A DNA stretch of 64,000 bases. It comes from Desulfonatronospira sp964577315. GTDB lineage: Bacteria; Desulfobacterota; Desulfovibrionia; Desulfovibrionales; Desulfonatronovibrionaceae. A model generated the notes under the pieces. That model saw only the letters and a program-made list of their open reading frames with translations. It made no database searches and was not told where the DNA came from. This document shows, piece by piece, positions 52,701-60,860 of this stretch (position 1 is the stretch's first letter; every line of letters begins with the position of its first letter). Both the position numbers and the translations under genes were made by a program. The stretch covers positions 6,687 to 70,686 of the forward strand of contig CAZNYT010000003.1 of NCBI GenBank assembly GCA_964577315.1. Direction: 5' to 3'.

Positions 52701-53203
52701 TGCAGGAGGAGGTCGGGAAATTAAAAGGGGAGGAGGATACCTCGCACAAGGATCTAGAGATCAATATCGGTTTTTCGGCTTTCATTCCAGAGGACTATAT
52801 CCCGGACCCATCAGAGCGGCTGAAGTATTACCGCATATTTTCTGCATGCACCAGCGGTGAAGACTTCGACCAGATTGCCCAGGAGCTTAAAGACCGATTC
52901 GGAAACTTACCCCAAGAGTTGCAAAATTTCATTCAAGTGTTAAAAATCAAACATGCCCTGAAACCTCTTGGGCCGGAAAGGGCGGATTTCCTGAACAATA
53001 AGCTCTCCATAGAATGGGGAAGTGATGCTGGGAAATTGAACCCGGATAACCTTGTAAGTTGGGTGGAGCAAAACAAGGATTTTGCCAGGCTGGTGCCTCC
53101 GTCCAAATTGGAGTTGCGTTTGACCGAGAATCCAACTATATATGCATTTTTGGAAGAAATGCATAGAGTTGTACATGACTTGAGCCGGAATATAACCTCG
53201 TGA
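49766..53203 (+). CDS. mfd: Transcription-repair coupling factor Mfd
   Basis: A 1145-aa helicase-like ATPase that releases RNA polymerase stalled at DNA damage and recruits UvrA. The N-terminal UvrB-homology part is followed by the RNA-polymerase-interacting CarD-like domain (about 460-550; DLLVHRDYGLGRFEGL), then Walker A DVGFGKTEVAMRAA (about 627-640), Walker B DEEQRFG (about 728), TATPIPRTL, and a C-terminal TRCF domain (from about 960). The length is normal. The start is TTG, with only a weak ribosome-binding site, so it is less certain. Confidence 0.95.
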   Translation: MFIDSNLKKEIQSLGTKSQHIHIYKSGAATQVYLAEYLRNHGHNVVLILPPHLDTQEYSLLADIFAHQGSIKPNFWEESWFFLPSLGQKNSSTWGKIWTNLFGILQKSNTATVVPADTLLYYLPTTHLVRDTFLLLMPGEEINPDTILDKLVSWGYTRAFTVTSPGEIALRGDILDVFPPGYQSPVRMDFFGDHLESIRTFEPLTQRSIQDLEECLIMPVAACIAEEELMRGAREKADYLRSIGEINPAFRQNLEKKLENGSRDYPCGLFYSQPGCMADFLPGDAYYLLVDSARIRTTLEEEEWKLKQWSEDQGYPEKYIFQPTSRARSLWQNKSQIIFDRLVMGQKTSGLDLWEKEIKNFSDIFWKPQETRRPWPTFVQALHDWKKTANQVILAFNTPKSREKFFKAIENEGLELETDYRPEKPGLFALVVGLGTGKHMVWNHVYLLGEDVIQPGKRQKTSTSQQKFAGISRVDEIQAGDLLVHRDYGLGRFEGLERISTDTSANDYLLLRYANDDKLYIPVDRFGLVQKYKGPEGANPALDKLGGSGWSKTKDRARKAIKKIARDLVNMYAYRRVAKGYNYHPLGEMYQEFVNTFGFEETPDQEQAIKEVMDDMESPEPMDRLVCGDVGFGKTEVAMRAAFRAVMDGKQVAMLCPTTVLAEQHYVNFMQRMQDFAVNVRMLSRFVPRSRQKTILEATKRGEVDILIGTHRLLSQDVVIPKLALLILDEEQRFGVRHKEKLKEFRQNIDVLTLTATPIPRTLQLSISGIRTLSVIETPPQDRKPVESSLIEKDKTFLQSALRRELDRKGQVFWVYNRVQGLDRVLEYVQNLVPEARVAKAHGQMPEKDLEETMHKFWHHEIDVLVCTAIIESGLDFPRANTLIVDQAQTFGLGQLYQLRGRVGRSEEQAYAYFMVPSVNQLPEQTKKRMQIILDMDYLGAGFQLAMEDLRLRGAGNILGEVQSGQIGKVGLDLFLEMLQEEVGKLKGEEDTSHKDLEINIGFSAFIPEDYIPDPSERLKYYRIFSACTSGEDFDQIAQELKDRFGNLPQELQNFIQVLKIKHALKPLGPERADFLNNKLSIEWGSDAGKLNPDNLVSWVEQNKDFARLVPPSKLELRLTENPTIYAFLEEMHRVVHDLSRNITS

Positions 53204-53228
53204 AACTATAAAGTATTCTTCTTCATAA

Positions 53229-54182
53229 ATGTTAATTAAATTTATCAGGTTTTGGTTGGCAGTCCATATTATTGTCTTTTTCGGTTTCATCCTGGGTTGC
53301 GCCAATGAATCAGAACAAGAAGGCGTGGTTGCCAGAGTAAATGATCATCCCATTTACCTGGATGAACTGGAAACAGAGCACGATGCGCGCTATTTTCGGT
53401 GGTCCAGGGAATTGCCTGAGGACCTGGAAGAGATAAAGTCTTCTTACGGTAAGATTCTTTTGGATAAGATAGTTCAAAATTTGATAAAACAAGAGATGCA
53501 TGAGAGAGGTCTCCACGTTTCTGAAGAGGAAGTTCAAAAAAAGGAACAAAGGATCCGCGAAGATTATCCAGATGGGGCTTTTGAAAAGGTATTGATAGAA
53601 GAATCCATAAATATCGACACCTGGCGGAAAAACCTAGAGCAGGGTTTGATTTGGGAGAAATTCACCCAAGAAATACTAAAGCCCAAGATAAAATTGGACG
53701 GAGAGGAGATTGCGGAATACTACCGTGCCCACATGGAAGATTTCTTTATTCCGGCAAGGATTGTTTTCGTTCACTTTGCTTCTCAAGATGAAAAATTAAT
53801 CCAGGAAGCCCTGGATTTTTTCTCAGAAAAGAAGAGTGTTTCAGAAGCCAAGGAACGTTTCCCCGAGGTAACCATAGGACGTTATGAAATGCGTCAGGAT
53901 CAATTGCCCCATGATCTTGCCGGAGACTTGAAGGTGTTAAGCTCTGGTGAATATAGCCGGATAAAAGAAGCCAACCAAGACATCAAGTACTCGGTTTACG
54001 TTCTGGATCGCAAGGAAAGCACCTTGCTCAAGCCACACCAAGTATACGATATAATTAGAAGCAGGTTGGAAGAAGATAAAATGCGGGAGGCTTTTCACTC
54101 CTGGCTGGAAGAAGCTGTTGCCAGCGCCAGGATAGAAATAAACCCTACATTGTCTGAAACAATGGATTTTAATGACCAATAA
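53229..54182 (+). CDS. SurA/PpiC-type chaperone lipoprotein
   Basis: A 317-aa periplasmic protein of the SurA-like family with a lipoprotein signal (hydrophobic run then GFILGCAN) and an N-terminal chaperone domain resembling SurA_N (about 35-165, starting VARVNDHPIYLDELE). A PPIC-like region with little of the expected catalytic-loop sequence follows (about 175-270). It is probably a membrane-anchored chaperone for secreted or outer-membrane proteins, with weak or no isomerase activity (inference). It follows mfd by 25 bases and precedes a second SurA-like gene. Confidence 0.85.
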   Translation: MLIKFIRFWLAVHIIVFFGFILGCANESEQEGVVARVNDHPIYLDELETEHDARYFRWSRELPEDLEEIKSSYGKILLDKIVQNLIKQEMHERGLHVSEEEVQKKEQRIREDYPDGAFEKVLIEESINIDTWRKNLEQGLIWEKFTQEILKPKIKLDGEEIAEYYRAHMEDFFIPARIVFVHFASQDEKLIQEALDFFSEKKSVSEAKERFPEVTIGRYEMRQDQLPHDLAGDLKVLSSGEYSRIKEANQDIKYSVYVLDRKESTLLKPHQVYDIIRSRLEEDKMREAFHSWLEEAVASARIEINPTLSETMDFNDQ

Positions 54183-54306
54183 TTATTTCTTGTAAGTAGT
54201 AATTCAACATGGTCATTCTCCACATAGGTCTTATAAAGGTGAAGATAAGCCTCGTTAACCAGGAAAAATCATGTCAGGTCAATCCTGTTAAAACTTTTGA
54301 TATTTT

Positions 54307-55245
54307 ATGATGAAGAAAATCCTTTTTATTATTCTTATTTTAACTCCATTATTGTGTTGGGACGAATTAGAAGCTAACACCGCGGTAAACAGGATTGTAG
54401 CCCACGTTAACGGTGAAAGCATAACCCTTTACGAATTACAGAATAGAGCAGAGATGTTTTTGGGAGTATTGGAGGGAGGATCATTGGAAGACTTGCCTCC
54501 GGAACAAAGGAATGAAACCAAAAAACATGTCCTAGATCAAATGATCAACGATATCCTTATTCGCCAGGAGGCCCAGAGATACCAAATCCATGTATCAGAT
54601 AGGGATATTGATCAACATATCCAAAGAGTCCGGGAAAACAACAATCTAGACGAGGAAGAATTTGAGGAGCGCCTCGGGCAACAGGGACTAACTCTGCAGG
54701 ATTACAAGGATCAGATCCGGGACTCCATGCTCAGGCAAAGGGTTTTGAACATGATGGTGCAAAGAAAGACCATGGTTACTCAAGAGGATATCAAGGAGTT
54801 CTACCAAGCCAATAAAGAGGATTTTGAGCAAGAAAGAAAGGTGCATCTGCAAGCCATTGTTGTGCCCAAGTTCGAAAAGGCCCAAGAGTTATGGGATCAG
54901 ATCCAGGATGGAGAATATACCTTCGAGGAGGCTGCTCAAAAATATTCCCAGGGTACTGCAGCAGCACAAGGCGGTGATATGGGGTTTGTGCGATGGGATC
55001 GGTTGGCATCTGAATGGAAGGAGGTTTTAAAGGAAATCGATCCCCAGGAGATGAGCGAACCTTTTGCCACTAGGGGAGGCGGGGCTTTGTTGAGGGTTAA
55101 GGAAGAACATTCTGCCGGTGTTGTGCCCCTGGAGGAGGTAGAAGACGAAATTCGAGATGAGTTGTTTGACCAAAAACTGGAAAAAAGGTTTGAGGAATAC
55201 ATCCAGGGGTTGCGCGAAGAAGCAATAATAGACATCCGTTACTAA
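54307..55245 (+). CDS. surA: SurA-like periplasmic peptidyl-prolyl isomerase
   Basis: A 312-aa exported protein with a signal peptide (about 1-24), SurA_N domain (about 29-165; VNRIVAHVNGESITLYELQNRAE) and one PpiC parvulin domain (about 175-270; KVHLQAIVVP, AAQKYSQGTAAAQGGDMGFVRWDRL). SurA folds outer-membrane beta-barrel proteins in the periplasm. E. coli SurA has two parvulin domains; this one has a single clear copy, which is common outside gammaproteobacteria. The start lacks a clear ribosome-binding site. It sits in series with the preceding lipoprotein paralogue. Confidence 0.9.
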   Translation: MMKKILFIILILTPLLCWDELEANTAVNRIVAHVNGESITLYELQNRAEMFLGVLEGGSLEDLPPEQRNETKKHVLDQMINDILIRQEAQRYQIHVSDRDIDQHIQRVRENNNLDEEEFEERLGQQGLTLQDYKDQIRDSMLRQRVLNMMVQRKTMVTQEDIKEFYQANKEDFEQERKVHLQAIVVPKFEKAQELWDQIQDGEYTFEEAAQKYSQGTAAAQGGDMGFVRWDRLASEWKEVLKEIDPQEMSEPFATRGGGALLRVKEEHSAGVVPLEEVEDEIRDELFDQKLEKRFEEYIQGLREEAIIDIRY

Positions 55246-55378
55246 TTGAGATCAGGAACATTTTTTGATTGAGAAGATTTTGTTGGAATATTGGTTTGTA
55301 CCCATCTTGGGTATAAACCACGTCCATGTAGTAACTGATATAGCCCCGGGATAACCTGGATGTTCCTGGAGATGGTTT

Positions 55379-56263
55379 ATGGAAATACATGAGCTTAGCA
55401 AAGAGTTGAAAGAAGCCAGGGAAAGCCAGGGCTTGAGCCTAGATGAGGTCCACGAGCAGACCAAGATCAACAAGGAATTTTTACAAGCCTTGGAAGAAGG
55501 GGAGATCGAGCGATTACCCCATCCGGTTTATGCTAAGGGTTTTTTGCAAAACTATGCAAGGTTTTTGGGCCTGGACTGGCAAAAAATGGGGGAGGATTTT
55601 TCCCGGATATATTTAGTGGACGAATATGAGCAGATGGAGGAATTGCCCACCACCTTGCAGGAAGACAAAATAAGTATTCGGCCTTACATCTACAAATTTT
55701 TTCTTACGGCAGTCATCATAATAGCCGTAGCCGGGGCTGGATGGTTTGTGTACATCACTTTTCTGGGGGATGATGCTCCAAGAGAGGTACAAGAAGAGCC
55801 TCGCATAGAACAAGAGGAAGTCGTAGATGCGCCTGGATATGAAGAAGTATTTAAAGAATTTTCACGGCTTACTTTGGACCCACAGGAAACTCTTCCCGAA
55901 GACAAGGTTGCAAATGACGAACCTGTGTTGGAGGATCCGGAGTTTTTCAAAATTACTGAAGAGGTTCTCCAGGGTCCTCACACCCCCCTAGATGCAGCAG
56001 AAGATTTCCTGCCGGAGATGATAACCGTATTTATCCAAGCTGACGAAGAATGTTGGCTATTGGCGGAAGCAGATACAACTAGCAGGGAATATATGTTGCG
56101 ACCCGGAGATGAGATAACCCTGGAATACAGGGAGAGCTTACTGTTAAGACTAGGGAACGCTGGTGGGGTAAACATTGAGGTCAATGGGGAGCCTTATCAT
56201 TTTGAGGCCAGTTCCGGAGAAGTCAAGACCCTGGAGTTTGACAGGACAGACGATGCAACCTGA
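55379..56263 (+). CDS. RodZ-like cytoskeletal/HTH membrane protein
   Basis: A 294-aa protein with an N-terminal helix-turn-helix of the HTH_25 type (about 1-70; LKEARESQGLSLDEVHEQTKI), one transmembrane helix (about 105-127) and a C-terminal DUF4115 beta domain (about 210-290). This is the layout of RodZ, which links MreB filaments to the membrane in rod-shape control. The HTH in RodZ binds MreB rather than DNA. The acidic linker (about 135-200) is longer than usual. GGAG lies seven bases before the ATG. No mre gene is beside it. Confidence 0.88.
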   Translation: MEIHELSKELKEARESQGLSLDEVHEQTKINKEFLQALEEGEIERLPHPVYAKGFLQNYARFLGLDWQKMGEDFSRIYLVDEYEQMEELPTTLQEDKISIRPYIYKFFLTAVIIIAVAGAGWFVYITFLGDDAPREVQEEPRIEQEEVVDAPGYEEVFKEFSRLTLDPQETLPEDKVANDEPVLEDPEFFKITEEVLQGPHTPLDAAEDFLPEMITVFIQADEECWLLAEADTTSREYMLRPGDEITLEYRESLLLRLGNAGGVNIEVNGEPYHFEASSGEVKTLEFDRTDDAT

Positions 56264-56346
56264 TTTTCAGGCGGCAGGATTACTTAGGGGGCAAAGCTGC
56301 TTCCGGATAAACTTATCCAAAAAATGGTGCAGGAATTGTTAAATAA

Positions 56347-57060
56347 ATGTCCTTTTCTGAAAATGTTCTTATCCTGCGTACTGGTAGGTTCAAAGAGAGC
56401 GATGTGTGGGTACGTTTTCTTACCCCGTCCAGAGGCATACTCACCGGTTTTGCCTTCGGAGGAGCCAAAAGCAGACGCCGCTTTTGCGGCTGCCTGGACA
56501 GTTTGAATCTGGTACACTTCACTATAAATCTCAATTCCAGAAAAAAATACCTAGTTTTAGAAGAAGGGATTCTGGTCAGTGGATTCCGGGATCTAAAGAA
56601 CCATGGACAAAAACTGGGCATGGCGATAAATTGTTTGCGCTTTGTCCAACAAATTTGCTGGGAAGGAGATGACTCTACAGCTATCTATCCTTTGATGTTG
56701 GACTCTTTGCGAGTTTTGGAAAAATATTCCCGTATCCCCACCTTTTTTCCCTTGTTATTCAAGGCCAAAGCTACGTTCCTGCATGGATATGAGCCAGTTT
56801 TGCATTTATGCACAAGGTGCGGAAAATCCCTGAAAAGAATCCAAAAGCCTGTTTTTCTGTTTAAATACGGGCGTGTTGCCTGTTTAGATTGCACTTATCC
56901 TCAGGATAAGATTATAAAGACCGGTCCGGACTCCTTGATATTTCTTGATAATTTGCGTATGGCCGAGCCCGGAGAATGGATAGGTTGGAATCCGGAACAA
57001 ACAGCTCTTCAGGATTGTTTTCGGATGGTGGATGCATACATACAGTATCATCTGGAGTAA
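56347..57060 (+). CDS. recO: DNA repair protein RecO
   Basis: A 237-aa recombination mediator that, with RecR and RecF, loads RecA onto gapped DNA and anneals complementary strands. An N-terminal OB-like fold (FSENVLILRTGRFKESDVWVRFLTP) is followed by a helical domain with a zinc site LCTRCGKSLKR...VACLDC (about 153-180). The length is typical. glyQ and glyS follow. Confidence 0.93.
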   Translation: MSFSENVLILRTGRFKESDVWVRFLTPSRGILTGFAFGGAKSRRRFCGCLDSLNLVHFTINLNSRKKYLVLEEGILVSGFRDLKNHGQKLGMAINCLRFVQQICWEGDDSTAIYPLMLDSLRVLEKYSRIPTFFPLLFKAKATFLHGYEPVLHLCTRCGKSLKRIQKPVFLFKYGRVACLDCTYPQDKIIKTGPDSLIFLDNLRMAEPGEWIGWNPEQTALQDCFRMVDAYIQYHLE

Positions 57061-57085
57061 TTGTAAATAAAATTCGGAGCTTGGA

Positions 57086-57970
57086 ATGTTATTTCAGGAT
57101 GTCATACAAAATTTGCAACGGTTTTGGAGTGATTTTGATTGTGTCCTGCATCAGCCCCTGGATCTGGAAGTAGGGGCGGGCACCTTTCATCCGGCCACTT
57201 TTTTGCGGGTAATCGGCCCAGAACCTTGGAAGACAGCTTATGTGGAACCTTCCAGAAGACCCACTGACGGACGCTACGGAGAGAATCCCAACAGGCTGCA
57301 GCATCACTATCAGTTCCAGGTTATTCTCAAACCTTCTCCTGCCAACATCCAGGATATATATATTAAAAGCCTTCAAACCTTGGGGATCGATCCTGCTAAG
57401 CATGATATTCGTTTTGTGGAAGATGATTGGGAATCGCCCACTCTGGGGGCCTGGGGATTAGGCTGGGAGGTCTGGCTAAATGGCATGGAGATAACCCAGT
57501 TCACATATTTTCAGCAAGTGGGAGGGATTGATCTGGATCCCATTAGTGTGGAACTCACCTATGGTCTGGAAAGGATCTGCATGTATCTTCAAGAAAAAGA
57601 ATCTGTTTTTGACTTGGCTTGGAACAAGGAGTTGACTTACGGAGATATCCACCATCAGGGAGAGAAAGAGCATTCCAGATATAATTTTGAATTGAGTAAT
57701 GCCGATATGTTGCTGGAGCACTTTGACCATTTTGAAAAGGAATGTTTAAAGCTTTGTGAACATGAACAAGTCATGCCTGCTTACGATTATTGTCTAAAGT
57801 GTTCTCACACCTTTAACCTTTTGGAAGCTAGAGGGGCTTTATCCATTACTGAACGTACAGGCTATATTGCCAGGGTGAGAAACCTAGCCTCCAAGGTTGC
57901 GGCCCTATATTACCAGCAGCGCCAAAACATGGGGCATCCCTTCCTTAAAAGACAGGAACAAAAGAATTAG
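57086..57970 (+). CDS. glyQ: Glycyl-tRNA synthetase alpha subunit
   Basis: A 294-aa alpha chain of the alpha2beta2 glycyl-tRNA synthetase, which charges tRNA-Gly; the alpha subunit carries the class II catalytic core. Conserved segments include VGAGTFHPATFLR, YVEPSRRPTDGRYGENPNR (class II motif region), WGLGWEVWLNGMEITQFTYFQQ and YGLERI (motif 3). It has GGAGC seven bases before the ATG. glyS follows after 37 bases, so the pair is one operon. Confidence 0.97.
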   Translation: MLFQDVIQNLQRFWSDFDCVLHQPLDLEVGAGTFHPATFLRVIGPEPWKTAYVEPSRRPTDGRYGENPNRLQHHYQFQVILKPSPANIQDIYIKSLQTLGIDPAKHDIRFVEDDWESPTLGAWGLGWEVWLNGMEITQFTYFQQVGGIDLDPISVELTYGLERICMYLQEKESVFDLAWNKELTYGDIHHQGEKEHSRYNFELSNADMLLEHFDHFEKECLKLCEHEQVMPAYDYCLKCSHTFNLLEARGALSITERTGYIARVRNLASKVAALYYQQRQNMGHPFLKRQEQKN

Positions 57971-58007
57971 AAACACCAGTCAGGTTTTACATAAAGGATT
58001 TTATAAA

Positions 58008-60089
58008 ATGCCGGATTTTATACTGGAAATCGGATTCGAGGAGATGCCAGCCCGCTTTCTACCAGATTTAACCCAGGACTTTAAAAAGATCCTGGACAAT
58101 GGTTTGCACTCCTGGATGCTGGATTTTGAGCAGACTCAGACCTGTTCAACCCCAAGAAGGCTTTGTGCTTATGTCTCAGCCCTGGCCTCAACCCAAAACC
58201 AAAAACAGGAGCTAGTATACGGCCCGCCTGTATCCATCGGTTTGGACCAAGACAATAACCCCACCAAGGCAGGTCTGGGTTTTGCCCGTTCCCAGCAAGT
58301 GGATTTCAAGGACGTAGAGGTTCAAGACACTGAGAAAGGGGCGTACTTAGCTGTTACCAAAACCTTGGGAGGCAAGAAATCGTCTCACATTTTGCCTGAT
58401 CTTTGCATCCATTCCCTGAAAAGCCTTAGTTTTCCCAAGAAAATGCGCTGGGCGGACAATTTTGCCTTCGGAAGGCCTATTAGATGGATTCTGGCCCTTT
58501 TGGAAGATCAAGTCATTGATTTTCAAATCTCGGACGTACGTGCGGGAAATCTTACTTATGGACACCGGGTTCTTGGTGCAGGTCCTTTCCGGATTGACCG
58601 GGCTGAGCACTATTTTCATGTTCTGCATGAAAAGGGCAGGGTCGTTCTGGACTTTACCCAACGTTTGGAAATAACAAACCACAGGTCCAGGGACTTGGCG
58701 AAACAGGCCGGGGGAGAGATTATTTACAATGAAGACCTGACCCGCGAAAATGCCAACCTAGCTGAAACCCCCAAACCCATACTAGGCCGTTTTGACAATA
58801 CATATCTCGGATTGCCCCGGGAGGTTCTTTTAACCAGCATGGAGTCTCATCAAAAAAGCTTCGGCATAGAGGACAGTAAAGGCCAAATCATGCCCTATTT
58901 TGTAGCTGTAATAGATCATGATCCTGAGGATCCCGAGCCCATAAGGAAAGGCTGGGAACGGGTGCTCAAAGCCAGGCTGGAGGATGCCAAGTTTTTTTGG
59001 GAGACAGACAAGGCTGCTTCCTTTGATGAGTGGCTTCAGAAGTTGGAGAATGTGGTGTTTTTGGCGCCGCTGGGCTCAATGGGCGAGAAATCCAGACGTA
59101 TAGAACGCGTCAGTGGTTTTCTTTGCGATCAGTTGGGCGTTAGCAACAAAAAAGACGTGCAAAAGGCTGCCTTGATTTCCAAGGCGGATCTAGTATCGGA
59201 AATCGTGGGTGAATTTTCGGATTTGCAGGGGATAATGGGAGGTATCTACGCCAGTCATGCCGGATATAACGACAATATAGCCAGGGCGGTGTACGAACAT
59301 TATCTTCCCCTGGGTCCGGAATCTGAGCTGCCATCCAGCATGGAAGCGGCAATAGTCTCCATGGCGGACAAACTGGACAATCTGGTGGGCTGTTTCGGAT
59401 TGAATCTGCTGCCCAGTGGAGCGGCTGATCCCTATGCCTTGAGAAGGCAGAGTTTGGGGATTGTTAGGATTATTTTAGGCTACGGGCTGCGTCTGGATCT
59501 GCAAAAGATCTTGTCCTTTACCGCTCAAAACTATGAGGGAGCTCAATGGAAAAAGGATCCGGAACAGGCCCTGGAAAACCTGATAAAGTTCTTCTCGGAC
59601 CGACTCAAGGCTTATTGGCAGGCTCAGGGCTTTGACAGCAAACTGGTGGATGCAATTATTCAAAGCGGATTCCGGGACCTATTGTCTGCTGAACATCGCC
59701 TGTTGGCCATTAAGGATTTTAGCCAAGACCAAGCATTTGAAGCGGCAGTACTGACTTATAAGCGCGTGGATAATATTGTTCGCAAGCAGTCTTTTGGGAT
59801 TGATCTGGATGAAGCTTACGACACCCATCTCTTGCAGGAGGAGAATGAAATAGGGCTGGACCGGGCTATTAAGGAATATATGTCAGACTGGGACACTCTT
59901 TGGGAGCAGGAGAGATTTCAGGAATTGTTTGCCAAGCTTCACATCCTGAGGCCTTATGTGGATGCCTTTTTTGACCATGTCATGGTTATGTGCGAGGATG
60001 AGCGTCTAAGAGAAAATAGATTGCGCATGCTTCACTCCTTGTCTCAAAGATTCAGGAAGTTGGCCGATTTCTCCGCGCTTCAGGTGTGA
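58008..60089 (+). CDS. glyS: Glycyl-tRNA synthetase beta subunit
   Basis: A 693-aa beta chain that binds tRNA-Gly and completes the heterotetramer. It begins MPDFILEIGFEEMPARFL, the family's standard opening; AAAGGA nine bases upstream supports ATG 58008 over a longer frame starting inside glyQ. An anticodon-binding (ALAD-like) domain and a C-terminal tail follow (RAYVEVMVMxxDxxLRxNRLxLL type: YVDAFFDHVMVMCEDERLRENRLRML). Operon with glyQ. Confidence 0.97.
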   Translation: MPDFILEIGFEEMPARFLPDLTQDFKKILDNGLHSWMLDFEQTQTCSTPRRLCAYVSALASTQNQKQELVYGPPVSIGLDQDNNPTKAGLGFARSQQVDFKDVEVQDTEKGAYLAVTKTLGGKKSSHILPDLCIHSLKSLSFPKKMRWADNFAFGRPIRWILALLEDQVIDFQISDVRAGNLTYGHRVLGAGPFRIDRAEHYFHVLHEKGRVVLDFTQRLEITNHRSRDLAKQAGGEIIYNEDLTRENANLAETPKPILGRFDNTYLGLPREVLLTSMESHQKSFGIEDSKGQIMPYFVAVIDHDPEDPEPIRKGWERVLKARLEDAKFFWETDKAASFDEWLQKLENVVFLAPLGSMGEKSRRIERVSGFLCDQLGVSNKKDVQKAALISKADLVSEIVGEFSDLQGIMGGIYASHAGYNDNIARAVYEHYLPLGPESELPSSMEAAIVSMADKLDNLVGCFGLNLLPSGAADPYALRRQSLGIVRIILGYGLRLDLQKILSFTAQNYEGAQWKKDPEQALENLIKFFSDRLKAYWQAQGFDSKLVDAIIQSGFRDLLSAEHRLLAIKDFSQDQAFEAAVLTYKRVDNIVRKQSFGIDLDEAYDTHLLQEENEIGLDRAIKEYMSDWDTLWEQERFQELFAKLHILRPYVDAFFDHVMVMCEDERLRENRLRMLHSLSQRFRKLADFSALQV

Positions 60090-60183
60090 TTGGATGTTTA
60101 TTTTGGAATACTTTTGACCTTGACATAATCATAATATTAGAGATAGTTTATTTAGTTTACAACAATTTGTCACGATAGGGAAA

Positions 60184-60247
60184 ATGATTCACCAGGTCTT
60201 TTGCTGCCGGGAGGCACGGCACGCAAAAAGATTTGGTGAATAGTTAC
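60184..60247. repeat. Dispersed repeat, short palindromic copy 2
   Basis: ATGATTCACCAGGTCTTTTG on the left and AAAAAGATTTGGTGAATAG on the right with a GCCGGGAGGCACGGC centre, in the gap between glyS and rpsT. Confidence 0.8.
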
Positions 60248-60370
60248 TTTTGTTTTAGGATACCAAGATCCCAGAGCAGCTCTGGAGCCGAATGTTTTCA
60301 AGCTTTTGTAGCAAGCAAACGACTATGAACTGTTTATCGCATAAAATTATGAATAAAAGGAGGTGTGGAC

Positions 60371-60640
60371 TTGCCTAACATTAAATCCTCAGCAAAGCGA
60401 CACAGGCAAAGTTTAAAAGCCAGGGAAAGGAATAAAGCGGTTAAAACCCGGGTAAAAAACGTAGCCAAAGACGTATTGAAAGCAGTAGAAAAAAAAGATC
60501 CGGAACAGGCTAACCAGGCTATGCATACCGCTGCTTCGGTCATAGACAAGGCTGCCCAGAAAAAGGTTATTCACTGGAAAAAAGCAGCCCGCAAGATTTC
60601 CCGTTTGAACCGAGCGGTCGCATCCATGAAAAGTTCCTAG
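60371..60640 (+). CDS. rpsT: 30S ribosomal protein S20
   Basis: An 89-aa basic helical protein binding the 5' domain of 16S rRNA. It starts MPNIKSSAKRHRQSLKARERN, the S20 family opening, and continues with the usual VIDKAAQKKVIHWKKAARKISRL. The start is TTG 60371: GGAGG (60359-60363) is seven bases upstream, whereas an in-frame GTG at 60365 is too close to it. A TTG start on a ribosomal protein gene is known to lower expression in E. coli S20; the same could hold here. Confidence 0.96.
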   Translation: MPNIKSSAKRHRQSLKARERNKAVKTRVKNVAKDVLKAVEKKDPEQANQAMHTAASVIDKAAQKKVIHWKKAARKISRLNRAVASMKSS

Positions 60641-60733
60641 TTAGCGGCTTAGATAAAGTTAGATACCTGAATCGATTGGTCCCGCCAACACAGCTAGCCT
60701 GCAAAATCTAAAGCCAGGAATCAAATATGGCTG

Positions 60734-60799
60734 CAGAGAACCTAGAGAGTAAGGGAAAATCAATCAACATTTCCCACCAGCAATTCTCTGGGTTCTCTG
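60734..60799. repeat. 15-bp inverted repeat (CAGAGAACC type) in the rpsT-mqnA gap
   Basis: Arms 60734-60748 and 60785-60799, one mismatch in 15, with a 36-base loop; between convergent rpsT and mqnA. It may serve as a terminator or be a trace of another repeat family. Confidence 0.5.
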
Positions 60800-60860
60800 T
60801 GATACGCTCCCTTCACCAGTGATTTCCTTTCTCCCAAACAAAAAAACCAGCAAAATTCGG

